Shown in pieces: positions 22,041 through 34,393 of a DNA stretch of 64,000 bases. The DNA is taken from contig JAYKKT010000049.1 in the NCBI GenBank assembly GCA_036023115.1, positions 372,001-436,000 on the forward strand. Reading direction: 5' to 3'. This stretch comes from Brasenia schreberi. Its lineage: Eukaryota; Streptophyta; Magnoliopsida; Nymphaeales; Cabombaceae. The notes under the pieces were generated by a model. That model ran no database searches and had not been told where the DNA came from. It saw nothing but the letters and a program-made list of their open reading frames with translations. Both the position numbers and the translations under genes were made by a program. Every line of letters starts with the position of its first letter. Position 1 is the first letter of the stretch.

Positions 22041-22450
22041 TGTATTTAAACAAATACATGGTAGTATATTTAAACGAATCTCGATCATCCAATGATTGAT
22101 ATTTGAATGTAATTAAACAAAAAATAAACTTACTTTTAAATTCAAATTTCAATCATCTATCCAATTATGGTTAAGATTTATTTGAATATTGTTGCTAACA
22201 TATACCATACAATATATGTATATAATGAATCTGATGCATGCATATGAAGAAACAGCTTGTATCGGGATAAATCAAGCATTTGTCTCCTAATGTCAGATGT
22301 TAGGAACATCTCGTTCTATCATTGGTCACTAAAAGCTCTAGTCGTAAATTAACCTTAATTAGGCCTGAAGGAGTACGACTGAATCAGCTAATCCAAATAT
22401 TACTTGGGGCACCGTATAAAACAGATAAGGGCAAACCCTAAGATCAAGGG

Positions 22451-22522
22451 GTGTAATGATAACACAGTTAAAAGAAAAGGATGTAATGATAACACAGTTA
22501 AAAGAAAAGGATGTAATGATAA
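22451..22522. repeat. 30-bp tandem repeat, 2.4 copies
   Basis: Units start at 22451, 22481 and 22511 with the word TGTAATGATAACACAGTTAA. The first two are identical except for the first base and the third is truncated. Confidence 0.9.
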
Positions 22523-22659
22523 AGGTGTGAAAACTTCTCTTTCACCTTTCCCTGTTAAAGGGGAAAAAGCGGAACTCTAAAAGAGTATTCGATCCATCCA
22601 AAAATAAAGAACAACCTTTGCACTTCTGTAGTTTTCCTTTATTACGTTTCTTTTACTTA

Positions 22660-22667
22660 TGGTATCA
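22660..22667 (+). promoter_or_regulatory. Possible primer-binding-site remnant after an LTR-like tract
   Basis: TGGTATCA follows about 450 bases of LTR-like spacer (22190-22659) and abuts the truncated gypsy reverse transcriptase. Only eight bases match the tRNA-Met primer site, and no partner LTR was seen. Confidence 0.25.
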
Positions 22668-22689
22668 CCTCCCAATTCTACGGCATATA

Positions 22690-22966
22690 AGTTCTTCTAG
22701 ATTAGTTCGCCTCTCGGATGTCGATATTTGATAGTGATTTTGTTGACAGCCTGGCTGTCCATAAACATGCACGGTGTCTAATCCTTCTTGGGGACTAGGA
22801 GAGCTTGTACTCCGCAGGGACGGACAGACTTACAAATGAATCCTTTATCAAGTAATTCCTTCTCCTGCCTTTGCAATTCATTTACTTTTGGACTTCTTTG
22901 GTATGCTGGCCAGTTGGCAATAATGGCCCCTGGAATTAAGTCAATACCGTGGTCAATAACTCTCAC
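22690..22966 (-). pseudogene. gypsy 2 reverse transcriptase, N-terminal end
   Basis: DHGIDLIPGAIIANWPAYQR, GFICKSVRPCGVQALLVPKKD, then MFMDSQAVNKITIKYRHP after a frame change. These are the finger-subdomain motifs of Ty3/gypsy reverse transcriptase. The catalytic YLDD box is not present because the element is truncated. Confidence 0.82.
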
Positions 22967-23964
22967 ATGTGGAAATCCTACAGAAATGTCGTTGGGGAAA
23001 ACATTCTTTCATTCGTCTAGCAGTTGGGACATGATTGGTGGGGGACAATCGGCCCATCCTTATACCTTTCCTTGGTGTATAGGATGTACACATGCTGAGT
23101 TTGATGGATTGTGACTTCTACTTCGTCTCTTGAGATGTATAGGTTTTTCTTAGGTATGGTGGGTTGTAGTTGTATACTACATAGAGTGAGGGGCACAAGT
23201 GTGATGTTCCTCTCCTTTTCAGTGAATGAGTATGTGTTCCACCTACCATCATGCACAAAATGTTTGTCAACCTACGATGGTCATCCAAGGAGAAGGTAGG
23301 TAACATCCATAGGTAGGACGTCACATAATGCTTGGTCGTGGTAGTGTTGTCCTAGTAAAAATGAAATGTTAACCTCTCGATCCACCTTGAGGGGCCATCG
23401 TCAGTTAACCATTGAAGATAATACGGTCTTGAATGTGGGGTGGTATTCATGTTTAATTTTTCCACCATTTTTGTAGAAGCCACATTGGTGCAACTTCTCT
23501 CGTCAATTATTACCAAGCATACCTTGCCCTAAATTGTGCACCTTAAATGAAAGATGTTTTCTTGTTACTCCGGATGATCCTGATTTAGGGAGCTTAGTGC
23601 TCGGCGCACCACCAGGAGTGGGCCATTATCTACACATACCAGATCATCATGGGTAATGGTTGTCTCCTCCTAAGGATTGAATTCATCCTCACTAGTAACA
23701 TCTTATGATTCTCTTTTTAGGATCATTGTATTTTTGTTTGGACATTGGGAAGTGATATGTACTCGTCCCAAGCACTTGATGTCTCAACTCCTAGAAGAGG
23801 AAAAGTCTGCTTACATTGGTCTGATAGGTTTGAATGCTGAAGGTGTCTTAGACTTGTTATCTACTTGTCTAGAGGGGTTACTCGGGTCGGGCTTCAAACT
23901 GGGATTCTTTAGGTGTATGGACTTGTTAGTCCGTTTTCTTTGGCGCTCGATTTTCGTGGACAAC

Positions 23965-24440
23965 TTAATCAACCTTCCAACTCATTAAAGAGTTGACCTC
24001 GATGTGCAGTTTCCCTATGTAGCATGTGATGGTTTGCTCACGCGGTTTTTGCGTTGTGCGTCTCATTATTAGTGTTTCAAATTCTTTAGTGTAGTTATGT
24101 ACACTAAGACTACCTTGTTGGAGGTTGTATAGTAGAATATATAACTCTTGACGGTAATAATCAGGCACGAATCATGGACACCATAAGTCGCTTCATTAAT
24201 CCCAAATTGTTGACTTCTTGCTCCCCGTCTCGGCACCGTTGCTCTCTCAAGTTTTTTCACTAAAGTGAGGCATACCCCATGAATTTCGAGGTTGAAAGTT
24301 GACATTTTTTGTTCTCGGAATAGTGACAAAACTGAAATGTGGTGTCTACCTTTTGTATCCAATCCAAGTAGTCATCCGGTGAACTAGAGTCTGAAAAGGA
24401 TGAAATTTTGATTTTGATGGGTTGATCATCCATTGCACGG
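23965..24440 (-). pseudogene. gypsy 2 gag core
   Basis: The matrix-capsid region shows DYLDWIQKVD, then YYRQELYILLYNLQQGSLSV and KEFETLIMRR, a typical retrotransposon gag alpha-helical region. Stops and a frameshift split it. Confidence 0.75.
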
Positions 24441-24960
24441 GACGATTAGGAACCCATGCAGGTTGCCAATCTCATTGGTGGCCAAGATCAAGTTCTTCCT
24501 TAGGTAAAGGATCTCTATTCATCCTTTCAAAAGGTATGGGATATCTTCGCAAGTTGGGCAACCATGGTTTCGTGTTGCTGTTGGATGTTTTCCTATTGTC
24601 ATTAGAGTTCAAGGATCACGGCTTGGTCGACGGACAAGCCTTGGGGTGCCCAAGTTGGACTTTTGTGATCTAAAGTGTCGCATTCCAGACTGGACATGTT
24701 CTTGAAGTATGGAGTTGATAGATTTTTGGGTGAACTAGGGAGAAAATGGAAGACATACAAAACGATGTCTGAGAAAGAGGTCAGTGGAAGGATGGAGACA
24801 GAGATGATAAATGCCGAACTGACCTGTGAGAAATTATTTGTAGTAGAACAACCTTGTGCTATAAGGAAATTCTCCATGCAAAGACTGCTTTGAACACCCG
24901 AAAATCTCAATGAAAGCACCAAATGATGCAAACCACTAGGTATCGTCAAAGACTCTAAGG

Positions 24961-25900
24961 ATGAAAATCATAAGATAGTTAGAGATAGTAACTTGCCCCG
25001 CTCCAGTGAGCAGATGGAATGATAAGAGTGTACTCACCACACCCAAGAAAACCCTAGGTGATAAGAGCTACCAAATCCTATGCAATTTGGATGAGAAAAA
25101 ATGAGAGCAAAAATTAGCAAAATATTTCTCCTCAATGGACCCTTATTTATGCTTAAGACAACCCCTTGAGCTAGGTTACTGCACCAAATAGATTTAAATG
25201 CAAAATAAATAACATGAGAAAAAATAACAGACTGGACATCACCCAAGGTTGAGTAATGAGGTTAGGCACCTTCCAAGGATGATTGCCGAGGAGATTAATG
25301 CTTAATTAAACCACAGTTGACAAAATGGCAGGTGTTAATTAAGTTGGTAGTTGATCAGTTGGAGCTGGGAGGTGCTGCCTAAAGTTTCCAGATGATCCTG
25401 GATGCCTCCAATTGGTAGGTCCTTAAGGTGGCTTGGACCAATCCCACCAGTGCTGGCAACTGTTTCATTATGAACCTAGTGATCCGTCATGTAGTTGGAG
25501 GATCTTCGTACTTGATGTCCATATCATACCTCGGGAAAACGAAAGATTCGTCCTTGAATTTGGATGAGAGAAAATGAGAGCAAAACCTAGCTGATGATTT
25601 CTTTCAATGGAGCTCTATTTATGCTCAAGACAACCCCTTGAGCTAGGTTAGTAGACCAAACTGATTTTAAGTAGTAATAATACAAAATAAATAACATGGG
25701 GAATCAAACATCAGGTTGGGTGTCACCCAAGACTGAGTATGAGGTTAGGTACCTTCCAAGGATGATCGTTGGGGAGATTAAAGCCTAATTAAGCCTACAA
25801 CTGATAAAATGATAGGAGTTAATTAAGGCTGGTGGTTGATCAGTTGGAGCTGGGAGGTGCCAACTGAAGTTTACAGATGAACATGGATGCTTCCAAATGC
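24961..25900 (-). repeat. gypsy 2 LTR/leader region with a partial direct duplication
   Basis: Two collinear blocks, about 25080-25405 and 25555-25885, are offset by 471 bases. They share GATGAGA..AAATGAGAGCAAAA, the AAGACAACCCCTTGAGCTAG word and the ...GATCAGTTGGAGCTGGGAGG end. On the minus strand each has GCATAAATA, a TATA box. A leader reading TTGGTGCTTTCATTGAGA near 24925-24910 lies between this region and gag. I read the pair as a duplicated LTR segment; exact LTR ends were not found. Confidence 0.55.
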
Positions 25901-27134
25901 CATTTCACTTTTACGTCCCTAGCCTCAGGCATAGTTTCAGTGTAACTGCACAATTTCCTTGAAAATGTCCCTTATGTGGACTATTTAACATATTTTTAAT
26001 ATAATTGAACTTCATATGTCACGTCAGCTTTCTAAGGCATGCTCTCCCGTCAGCCATATTGGAATGAAATAACAACATATGTTTTTCTAGACCAAGCTGA
26101 CAAATTGGCGACCTCGTGACACTAGAATGATGATTTCCAAACCTTAGGGTATTGATGTGCAAATTATCCAAACGTTATGAGAAGTTTTCCTTTCAATATT
26201 TGGTTAAAGCATATATTTACATTTTATAATTATTGTTCGACAACTATTTTGAGCAATATTACATGAAATTGGGAAAATATGTCAATTGATATATTCAATG
26301 AGATCACAAAAGTGACCCCGGGTGTAATTACATTGTTTTGGGATCATATTATGCGAAGTTAGCATTGCAAATTATGTTTTGAATTAAGAAATAACAATTT
26401 TAGTATGTCTAATATTTTTATATGGGGTTAACTGAATCAACATGTCACCAAAGTGTCACCTTTTCGTGGAAAATTGGTCTATTTTAAGATATATAAGATG
26501 TTTGTGGTGTTGAAATTCATGCCTATAGTGATCGGCCCAAACTTACTATTTGGCCAAATTTCAAATATGCATGTTAAAATAAATATGAAACCATCACAAG
26601 CTGTTGCATTTGAATATCTGAGTCAGTCCGAAGATGGACTCATGTGGGTGATGGCAAATCAGCTGAAGTTGGGGCTGTAGGGTCATTTAGGTTATTAGTA
26701 AGAAGGGGTTGTTATTTGAACTTAGGAAGAGACCTATCTTCTACCCTCTTTTAGGCAGAATATGGCATCTATTGTATATTGGATAAATCCTAGATAAATC
26801 TGGTTATTCTTGTTCATTCAGAAGTAGTTAGTTTAGTCTATTTTCGTTCTAATGTCATTGGTACTGGTTCTTTTATCTTTTCATGATAACCTTTATTTGT
26901 TTGATGTGGATGCCTCATTTAATGAAATCTTGTATGTAATTCATGTAGTATAAAATGTAAATTTAACCAAATAGAGCAATAAGAGTTCTGCAATTTTATA
27001 GCACAAGCACTTAGGTCATATACCCAAAGAATGAATAGAGAGACGTGTGTTGGATGGAATTCTTGATATCCTTGATTTGATAGATTTTGAATTGTGTATT
27101 GAGTGTATAAAGGCCAAGTAAACAAACCTAAGGA
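25901..27134. other. Gene-free spacer
   Basis: A+T-rich sequence with one 75-codon frame (26453-26680) without a recognisable domain. No terminal repeats were found. Confidence 0.4.
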
Positions 27135-27312
27135 CAGTGGCAGACCCACTTTAGGATGAGGTGAGGCTTGCACCTCACCAGAAATCTGAAAAATTCTATG
27201 GTCTACTATTGTATATAGAGAAATACAAGTACTTTGTGTATATAAAATACAAGTGTACCTAATCCGAAATACAAATGTAGTTCATCCAAAACAAATTCTA
27301 GGTTTGACACTC
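27135..27312. mobile_element. hAT-type MITE, 178 bp
   Basis: The left end CAGTGGCAGACCCAC and right end (reverse complement GAGTGTCAAACC) are imperfect inverted repeats of the plant hAT style. The flanks are CCTAAGGA (27127-27134) and CATAAGGA (27313-27320), an 8-bp duplication with one mismatch. The inner left region has the GGTGAGGCTTGCACCTCACC hairpin typical of such elements. Confidence 0.6.
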
Positions 27313-27423
27313 CATAAGGAGATTATGTGCCAATCAAAATTTCAATGTCTTAAAAGTAATTTATATGGACATTTGTAGACCTTTTCCTATGGGCCTATGG
27401 CCTTAGATTACTCTCGATATGGT

Positions 27424-29460
27424 TGTAAACACCTAAAATTTCTCAAAAAATTTTGTTTTCCAAAAGTTCCTCTTTACAAGCAAAATGATGGTCGTTGGTC
27501 TTTTAAGGTTTCTTTCAACGAAGACACTTTAAGGAAAGCTCATTTCAAACCCAAAATTTTGTGAGAACCTCAAAATGAGGGTTACTTCGAGCCCCACCAA
27601 AAACAAATTGAGCTTTAACAAAATCCAAAAAATAACCATTTTACCCTCAAGGTTGTATCAACGAAATTTCATTGTTTCAAGCATGTTTCCTTTAAAGAAA
27701 GGATTGAAAAAGTCAAAATGAGGCCTTTGGAATCAAAATAAGTTTGACCTACAAAACTTTTATAAAATGACCATTTTACCCCTACAAGCATATTTGAATT
27801 AAAAAACAAAAATAGAACTTATAAAAGGAGATGGGGGTTACATTGAGCCCCACCAAAAACAAATTAAACTTTGACGAGATAAAAAAAATGACCATTTTAT
27901 CTCAGTGTGTGCTGCCATGTGCCACCCTACCAAGACCCCCCTCAGCATCGCATGCACCCAACGCGTGCAACCAAGGCCTTTCACGCGCTAGAGCATGTGC
28001 CCCTATGTGCAATTGCTTCTCCCGTGTGCCAATATATCCAATTGCCTCTACCATGTGTTACATGTGTCCAACTGCTCTTCCCATATGCGGATGCCCCTTG
28101 ATGGATTAGATTTGGATCCGGATTGGGCCCAATAACTTTAACGAATCCAATTCAAGAAAATGCCTATGAAAGGAGGATGGGTGACGAAGAGAGAGGATTT
28201 CAGCCCAAAAGTGAGAGACCCTGCTAAGGAGGACGTAAAGAAGCTCATTCCCAACCCTAGGAGGAGTTCATCCAAGGAAAAGAGAGAAAGGGCGAGACCT
28301 AGAGAGAAGGCTACAAGCCACCCCTTAAACCATTTCCTTGTTTCATTCTTGTTGTAAGCTTTGAGTTCTTGCCTCCAACAATTATAATTTCAAAAGTAAC
28401 AACCATTTTCATGGAATACCATTGCAAATGGAGGGTTGCCACAATCCGAAGACATGAAGGAGAGGGCTATAAGTAAGAGTAATCCACTTTCATCGAAAGA
28501 TTTTGTTTCTTCTACCCCAATATACAATATATTTTGTACATTATTATCTTTTCTATGTTTATATGATATATATCATCTCCTCTGCCCTTTCTTTTGTGGA
28601 TTGATTGTCTATAACTCAACTCAAGAAGCAATAAGAGGGACATAATAGTCACAATTACATTCGATGATATGAGTATATAATCACTCTTATGGTAGATTAA
28701 TCACCCATAAGTTTATGTTACGTGTATGATCATATATATTTCACAAGCGAACAATCCTCTTAGAGAAAGATGCGAGTTCTTCTCCGAACGAACATAAGTC
28801 CTTAATAAAATTCTTTGAGTGATTACAAACCCATTAAGATTCTAACCGAATGCATTATTATTTTTCATAAGGAAATTTCTTGAGATTTTGGCATATTATA
28901 GAAACCTTGTGTGATCTCTAAATTTTTCAGCTACTTTTTCCAAGCAAAATGTGACTAAATTTTGTTTATGAGTGATATACACACAGGAAAATACCTGGTA
29001 TAATTTTCATAAATTTTGGACACGTGTGAGGTTAATGAAAACATCATCAAAGATCAAACTCCACTCGAAACTGAATCTGTCTATGACAAAAGTCTTGCAA
29101 TATACATTTATTAAAACCATTATAACTAGGTTGTAAGCATCCAAATCCTTCAAAAATAGTGTCATATGAAGGCTAACATACATGTATTTCCAAATTCATA
29201 AGTTTTATAGAAATCTGAAATCTACATATGGAGATAAAAGTGTTTTACTAAGACCCTAAATCTGAGTCACACGTACTTAAAGTTTTAAGAACCTACTTTC
29301 ACACAAATCGCCGAATAATCAAATAAATATCGTTACACGTTTGAGTAAACTTACTAGCATGCTCACACACATTTTTTGCAAGCAAAGTTTTAAGTCTACA
29401 CAAGACCAATTTTTTTTTTACAAAATAAAATAGCACGGCTAGTGGGATTTAGGTCTTACA
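27424..29460 (+). repeat. LTR of a large gypsy-type non-autonomous element (LARD-1), 2.0 kb
   Basis: It begins TGTAAACACCTAAAATTT and ends GGATTTAGGTCTTACA. The same start and body recur as the solo LTR at 34394-40313 and in the related LTRs at 56290 and 58324. A decayed TATA box (CCTATGAAAGG, intact as CCTATAAAGG in the solo copy) precedes the presumed transcription start near 28170. Relative to the solo copy it lacks about 350 bases near its 3' end and some near 27815. Short frames across it are not genes. Confidence 0.75.
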
Positions 29461-30121
29461 GGAGTCATTTTGATACTGTTGAGATATTTCAAAACAAGTT
29501 GATTTTTGAGTCTTTTTCTAAACTTTTTTCAAAACTTAGTCATAAGTATAAAACTTCCAAGTATAAGTTCAAAACCTTCATGCATACATCATGTCAAGTT
29601 CGGAAGGTTCCTTTGGAGACCTATCGAGCAAGGTCTAAAAATCGGTTTTCTCTCAAATCACTATCTCAAGCTTGAGGATAGAATCACCTTTCCAAAAAAG
29701 AGTTGAGAGAGTTACAAATTGAAAGGAAGATTGCTTCCCTAAGTCGAGAAACCAATAAAGTCTAGTCATGTTCTTCCCATGAGAAACAGCATCAATTCCA
29801 TATGAAGACAAACCATGCCTGAAGAACCAAATCAACATTAAAATTCGATCAAGAATATAAGCCACAAAAATAACAAGTATTAGAATTGAGCCATCTCTTC
29901 CTAACCCCAATAGCCATCCACTTCCTAATACTCATTCCTCTACTAAAAATCTAAAAAAATGTATATTTGAAAAAACCAAAAATATTTAGAAAATATTCAA
30001 AAATAAAAAAATGAAAATCTAAAATTTGCAAGTGATAAAATTTAAAAAAGAGTAAAAAAGAAAATGAGTCTACATTCCTAGTCACACATGTGGAGAGAGG
30101 CATGAGGTCCTTTTTACTCAA

Positions 30122-30520
30122 GTGATCTTAGAATTTTCAAAAACATGCACTTTGATGGGTTCCATTCATATGAATATCACTTCACATGCTCTGGAGGTTT
30201 CTCTTCCCAAAGAAACAAGCATACAGGAGAATGAGTGTTGCATGAGTCTAGGCTTGGGTGAAACTCAAGACCTAGCGAAACAAAGGAAGCTCGAAGTCAT
30301 GCATGAGCTAGAGCCTCCTCGGTGCACCCACAAGAAAACTTGCTCTCACTATAGGAAGATAGTCAAGGTCGAAAAAGATATGCCTAAAACTCATTTCCCC
30401 CAAAACTCCCTACTTGTTCCTCCCCTTTTTAGTGTAGGATTGACAAATCATTTGCATGCATTAAATCGCACTCATGCACCCATAAACCCACACAATGTGC
30501 CAAAATATGTGGATTTCTAA
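30122..30520 (+). pseudogene. Gag-like frame of LARD-1, N-terminal part
   Basis: 132 codons: MGSIHMNITSHALEVSLP, QDLAKQRKLEVMHELEPP, CSHYRKIVKVEKDMPK, HALNRTHAPINP. The same words occur in the same order at 59806-60130 (QDLEKQRELKVIHELEQP, CSHH, KIDKLEKG). Conservation of protein words across diverged DNA suggests it was once translated. No domain is recognised; the position after the LTR fits gag of a Tat-like gypsy lineage (inference). Confidence 0.5.
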
Positions 30521-30647
30521 GGTGCGTCAAAAGTCTCACACCAACAAAAAGAATTTTAAAATGAAAAACAAAACAAACATGGTTATTCCTAAGGCATATA
30601 TTGATATCCTAGGTACACCTAACCCTACCATGTATAAATAAATCCCT

Positions 30648-31091
30648 TTGATCCTAGGTTTGTATTATGAACCCAAACCTACGGTCTTCACTCATCCAAG
30701 TTCCATGTATCCTTCAAGTCCAAATGAAACCATCCCAACTCAAGCCCATCTCATATGTGATAAGCTTGAAGCCACCCTAGCTGGGTTTGGTCCCCTTGAA
30801 GACCATCCCCCATCCTCCCCCATTGCAGTATGGGAGTGTGAGCTCTTTGGGCTCCCGTTCCCTATGAGTGCATCACATCCTTTGGGTGTGACCATATCTA
30901 GACCCGCACTAAACTTGGGCTCATGTCAAAGTTCATGCATGCCTAATGAGTCGATCATGTCTTCCCATAACCTCCACGTACCCACTAAAGGACCGGCCAT
31001 AGTTCCCTTGGAACCCATCCCATCCCACCTAGCAACGAAACAACCATGTTCTCCCTTGGCATACACAAGCACTCGCATCATCCACCCCTAG
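30648..31091 (+). pseudogene. Pro-rich frame of LARD-1
   Basis: 147 codons, proline- and serine-rich (GLYYEPKPTVFTHPSS, HLICDKLEATLAGFGPL, LPFPMSASHPLGV). It is homologous to 60290-60410 (SLGLHHKPKPMAV) and neighbouring sequence in the second element. No known fold is visible. Confidence 0.45.
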
Positions 31092-31799
31092 GGGTACATT
31101 GGGTTTCACCTAGGATCCATAATAAGAATATCAACCATTTCACACCTCAAGTGCGCATTTTTTATGCACCCGAACACGTGGATCCTCCTTGGACATGGTG
31201 CTAACTCTAGGTTTTGTGTGTTGTGTATATGGTATCTCCAAAATCTGAAAAGAAAAAAGAAAAAAACCTAAATACAATTTTTTTTCAAAATAAAATCGTA
31301 AAACTATTTGTCAAAAGTATGTCAATCACCTTAGGGATGAGTTGGGTGATGACAATTTACATGAACTTCTCAAAATAGTAAAATATTAGATTTGGGCAAA
31401 CACAAGTTCTCTAGAAGGTGACCTCTAAAGGGTTAACATAGAAATCAAATCTAACCCTAAAGGCATCAAATGCTAGGATCATATCATACATATTTCTAGG
31501 TCATGTCGAAAACTAAGATGTCCAATGACATAGTGCATGTATGGGTCATTCATCCATCTCACTAAATACCATTCATCACATGCCACAACATGTGCCAGCC
31601 ATGGTGTATGAATGGCCATGTCATCCATCTCCTCCAAACTAGGGGCGTGTAGCTTGCATTCTCAAGGCACCTTTCATAGAAACATGAATACATTAATTAT
31701 TTCAGTGAGCATGTATGTCTATCATATCCTATGGAAATACATTTCTACATGACATGCATCCCATAAACACCATTCACCCCTAGAGACCTACAACAATCT

Positions 31800-32110
31800 A
31801 GACTAACTGAGCTCGACTTTCTTGATGAAAAAAGACTCCTTGTCATGGATCACGTGCAAGCATACCGGCAAAGGATAGTCCGAAATTACGAGAAACATAT
31901 GAAGGCTCTCTACTTTAGAGTAGGAGATCTCGTGTTGATGACCATACACCAAAGTGGCTCACATCCTCTCAGAAAGTGGTGACCCAATTGGAAAGGTCAC
32001 TTGTTATAAGAGGGGCAATAATTAACAATGCATATTGGCTAATTGATTTCGAGGAAAGAAACTTGGTAGACCGTATAAATGCCAATATTTAAAAAGATAT
32101 CATGTTTAAA
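31800..32110 (+). pseudogene. Gypsy polyprotein C-terminal fragment (LARD-1)
   Basis: ELDFLDEKRLLVMDHVQAYR, RIVRNYEKHMKALYFRVGDL, VLMTIHQSG, HPLRKW, a stop, then NWKGHLL: the segment after the integrase core in Tat/Athila-like gypsy elements (usual F-x-x-G-D-L-V-L, S-P-N-W-E-G-P). It breaks into stops after 31985. Similar residues recur at 61800-61940. Confidence 0.7.
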
Positions 32111-32200
32111 GTTTATCACCAATTCTTTTGAAATGATTTTACAAATGGATTGTCTTTAGTTTCTTGAAGAGGGGGCCAAGTTGAGTATACATTTTTTAGC

Positions 32201-33219
32201 TAGGAATTAGTGCTCTATGAAAAGGTGGAGTATTTTTAAAGTCACTAAATAACATTTTAAAAGTCCTTATTTTACAAGATAGGGCCTAGTTCAAAATAAC
32301 AAAATATTTTCAAATAGTACGTGCTATTATGAAAATAGGGCACACTTGATTAGATCATGTATCTAGAGGGATAAGTTGTTCCCCTATCTCATTCTCTCTA
32401 AAGAAATGGGCAAAGGCCCAATACATTGAAAGCCAAAATGGAAGAAAAAAAAAAGTAAGAAAAAATCAACCTCCAATATAAAGGTCTTCCTATAAAAGAA
32501 AGAAAAAAACTAAAAGATTAAAAAGCAAAGAGGCTTTCCTCAAAATTTCATTTTCTTTATACCATGAGACGCTTCAAAAGGAATCGTGAGAATTCTTATA
32601 ACCCCTACAACTTATCTCAGAAAGCGAAAAAGTCTATAATTATAGTCCTAAAGTAGTTATAAAACCTGCCAATTTGAATATCATTTTGTTTAAGAATTAA
32701 GTTTTGTATTGTAAAAAATAGAGTTTTGAAATATTGTTAAGCTTTTTCAACAATAAAAACATCTATAAGAGTAATGGAGAATTAAGAACGAGGTTAAGGA
32801 AAATATAGGAGATGTAAGTCTTGTGAGATGGAAACTAAGGAAAATTATCCTTCAAAAACAATTTTTGTAGAAAACCCAAGGCATCAATAAAATGGGCATC
32901 GAGGTCATCCCACTTAGAAAAGAGAGCCTTCATGATCATGACTCGCATGATAGAGGGGCATGACCCCTTACATAATCGCCGTCGAGCTACCCAGATGGGT
33001 GCACCCAGTGATCTACTTCATGCAGAAAAATGAGGGGGAATAAGGTGGTCCGAGAGAGAGAGAGTGGGGGGGGGGGAAGGGATTCTCCGTCGAAGACAAG
33101 CGGAAGCGACTGGGAAAACGCATGAAAAGGGAAGTAATGCATCAAATTTTCCATGGTAAACACCACTTCTTCTTGTTTTACGTTTTTCGACCAAAAATTT
33201 GATAACTGACTATTATTCC
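32201..33219. other. Spacer with a (GA)n-(G)n run
   Basis: No gene. At 33050-33077 a GA run is followed by an 11-12 base G tract. The stretch 32880-33130 is less A+T-rich than its surroundings and may be a fragment of another retroelement, but nothing diagnostic was read. Confidence 0.4.
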
Positions 33220-34393
33220 GACCAAGGGAAGAGAGGTGGGAAACAAATCTTGTGGGTCATCCCTAAGGTTTGCTAATGATTATCATCGTTCTATCAAGGG
33301 GTTCTCGCGTATTGCTAGACCTGTCACCAGGCTTACTCCCTACTCGAAAAAGGGAAAGGTTCATCTCGCTGTTTGCCTATCAAAGAAGCTTCGTAGAATT
33401 GAAGCAAATTTTGACAAATGCTCCAATACTGACCACCCCAAATAACAAGGCTTTGAAATTCATTGCAACACATCATTGCAAGCTCGGGATGTATACTTAT
33501 GCAACAAGGCAAAATGGTTGCTTATGCTTCAAGACAATTAAAGAAGCATAAAGTAAATTACTCAGTGCATAATTTAAAGTTAGCAACAATAGATTTTGCT
33601 TTGAAAACATGGAAGCATTATCTACATGGTGGCAAGTTTGAGTATATACTTACCATAAAAATGTGAAGTATTTGTTTACTCAAGACACCTTCAATGTGAG
33701 AAAGACCCGTTGACATAGTTCTTGCAAATAATCATGAGATATTGTATCATCAACAGTAAGGGCACAAAGTGATTGAACTGTCTACCATGATTATGATTTG
33801 TGGTTGGAGCTTATAGCCGTGTAGTGATATGGAAAGCAATTGAGAGTCATTAAGAATGAAATCCATAATAGTGACAAACCAAAGTATGATATAAAGAAAG
33901 ATAGGTCACAAGTACTAAGGCCAATTATGTATCCCTAATGATAATGCTCTACGACAAGAATTGTTAGAAACAACCTATCATAGTCGTTACAACATGCATA
34001 CAAGGAGTACAAAGATGTAAAGACTTGAGTCATTAGTACCATAACAAGAGTACGATGAAGGACATCACTAATCACGTACGAGATAACTCGTGTAACAATG
34101 AGTAAAGGTGGATCACCATCCTATATATATATATATATATATATGTATGTTGCAACCCTTACCAATTCCCCAGGACAAATGACAACATATCAACATGAAC
34201 ATTGGGGTTGGACTTCTTAGAGCACAATAGGAAAATGATGATATTGTAGTGATTGTTGATTGGCCTACAAAGGTAACATGTTTTATTCCTATTTGAAAGA
34301 CATTTGGAGTGGACCACTTAGTAGATTATTACATTAAGCACGTAGTAAGACCAAAAACTCATTTTAGATAGAGGCACTCATTTCACAATGTGG
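33220..34393 (+). pseudogene. gypsy 3: reverse transcriptase end, RNase H and integrase (first part)
   Basis: Ty3/gypsy pol on the plus strand. SLRFANDYHRSIKGFSRIAR matches the usual F-L-G-L-A-N-Y-Y-R-R-F-I. QRSFVELKQILTNAPILTTP then leads into RNase H (MVAYASRQLKKHKVNYSVHN, LKTWKHYLHGGKFE). Integrase parts are LRQELLE, YNMHTRSTKM, GLDFLEH and LDRGTHFTMW. Frameshifts and stops are frequent. The frame is cut at TGTGG (34389-34393) by the solo LTR and resumes at 40314. Confidence 0.82.

Larger units (their letters stand above)
22680..24960 (-). mobile_element. Ty3/gypsy retrotransposon relic (gypsy 2), gag to early reverse transcriptase
   Basis: Minus strand from high to low: a gag N-terminal region, a gag core with DYLDWIQKVD near 24360, LYNLQQGSLSVHNYTKEFE near 24110, and a decayed zinc knuckle near 23780. 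Next come a protease (VCLVIIDERSCTNVAS, 23540-23470), the protease-RT linker (NITLVPLTLCSIQL), and reverse transcriptase (HGIDLIPGAIIANWPAYQ, LLVPKKD, AVNKITIKYRHP), ending abruptly near 22680. All frames are broken. The rest of pol is missing. Confidence 0.82.
29461..32200 (+). mobile_element. Internal region of LARD-1: gag-like frames and integrase C-terminus
   Basis: Downstream of the LTR lie two open frames (30122-30520, 30648-31091) homologous to 59.8-61.0 kb, then a piece of polyprotein C-terminus (31800-32110). Protease, reverse transcriptase and RNase H are absent. A purine-rich run, GAAGAGGGGGCC near 32167, could be the polypurine tract. No 3' LTR follows; unrelated gypsy sequence starts near 33220. 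Confidence 0.6.

Noticed and set aside
27831..28109. Cys/Pro-rich frames in LARD-1 LTR, and similar ones at 35147 and 38332
   Set aside because: They arise from the CACGTGCC-rich LTR segment and are not shared in frame between LTR copies.
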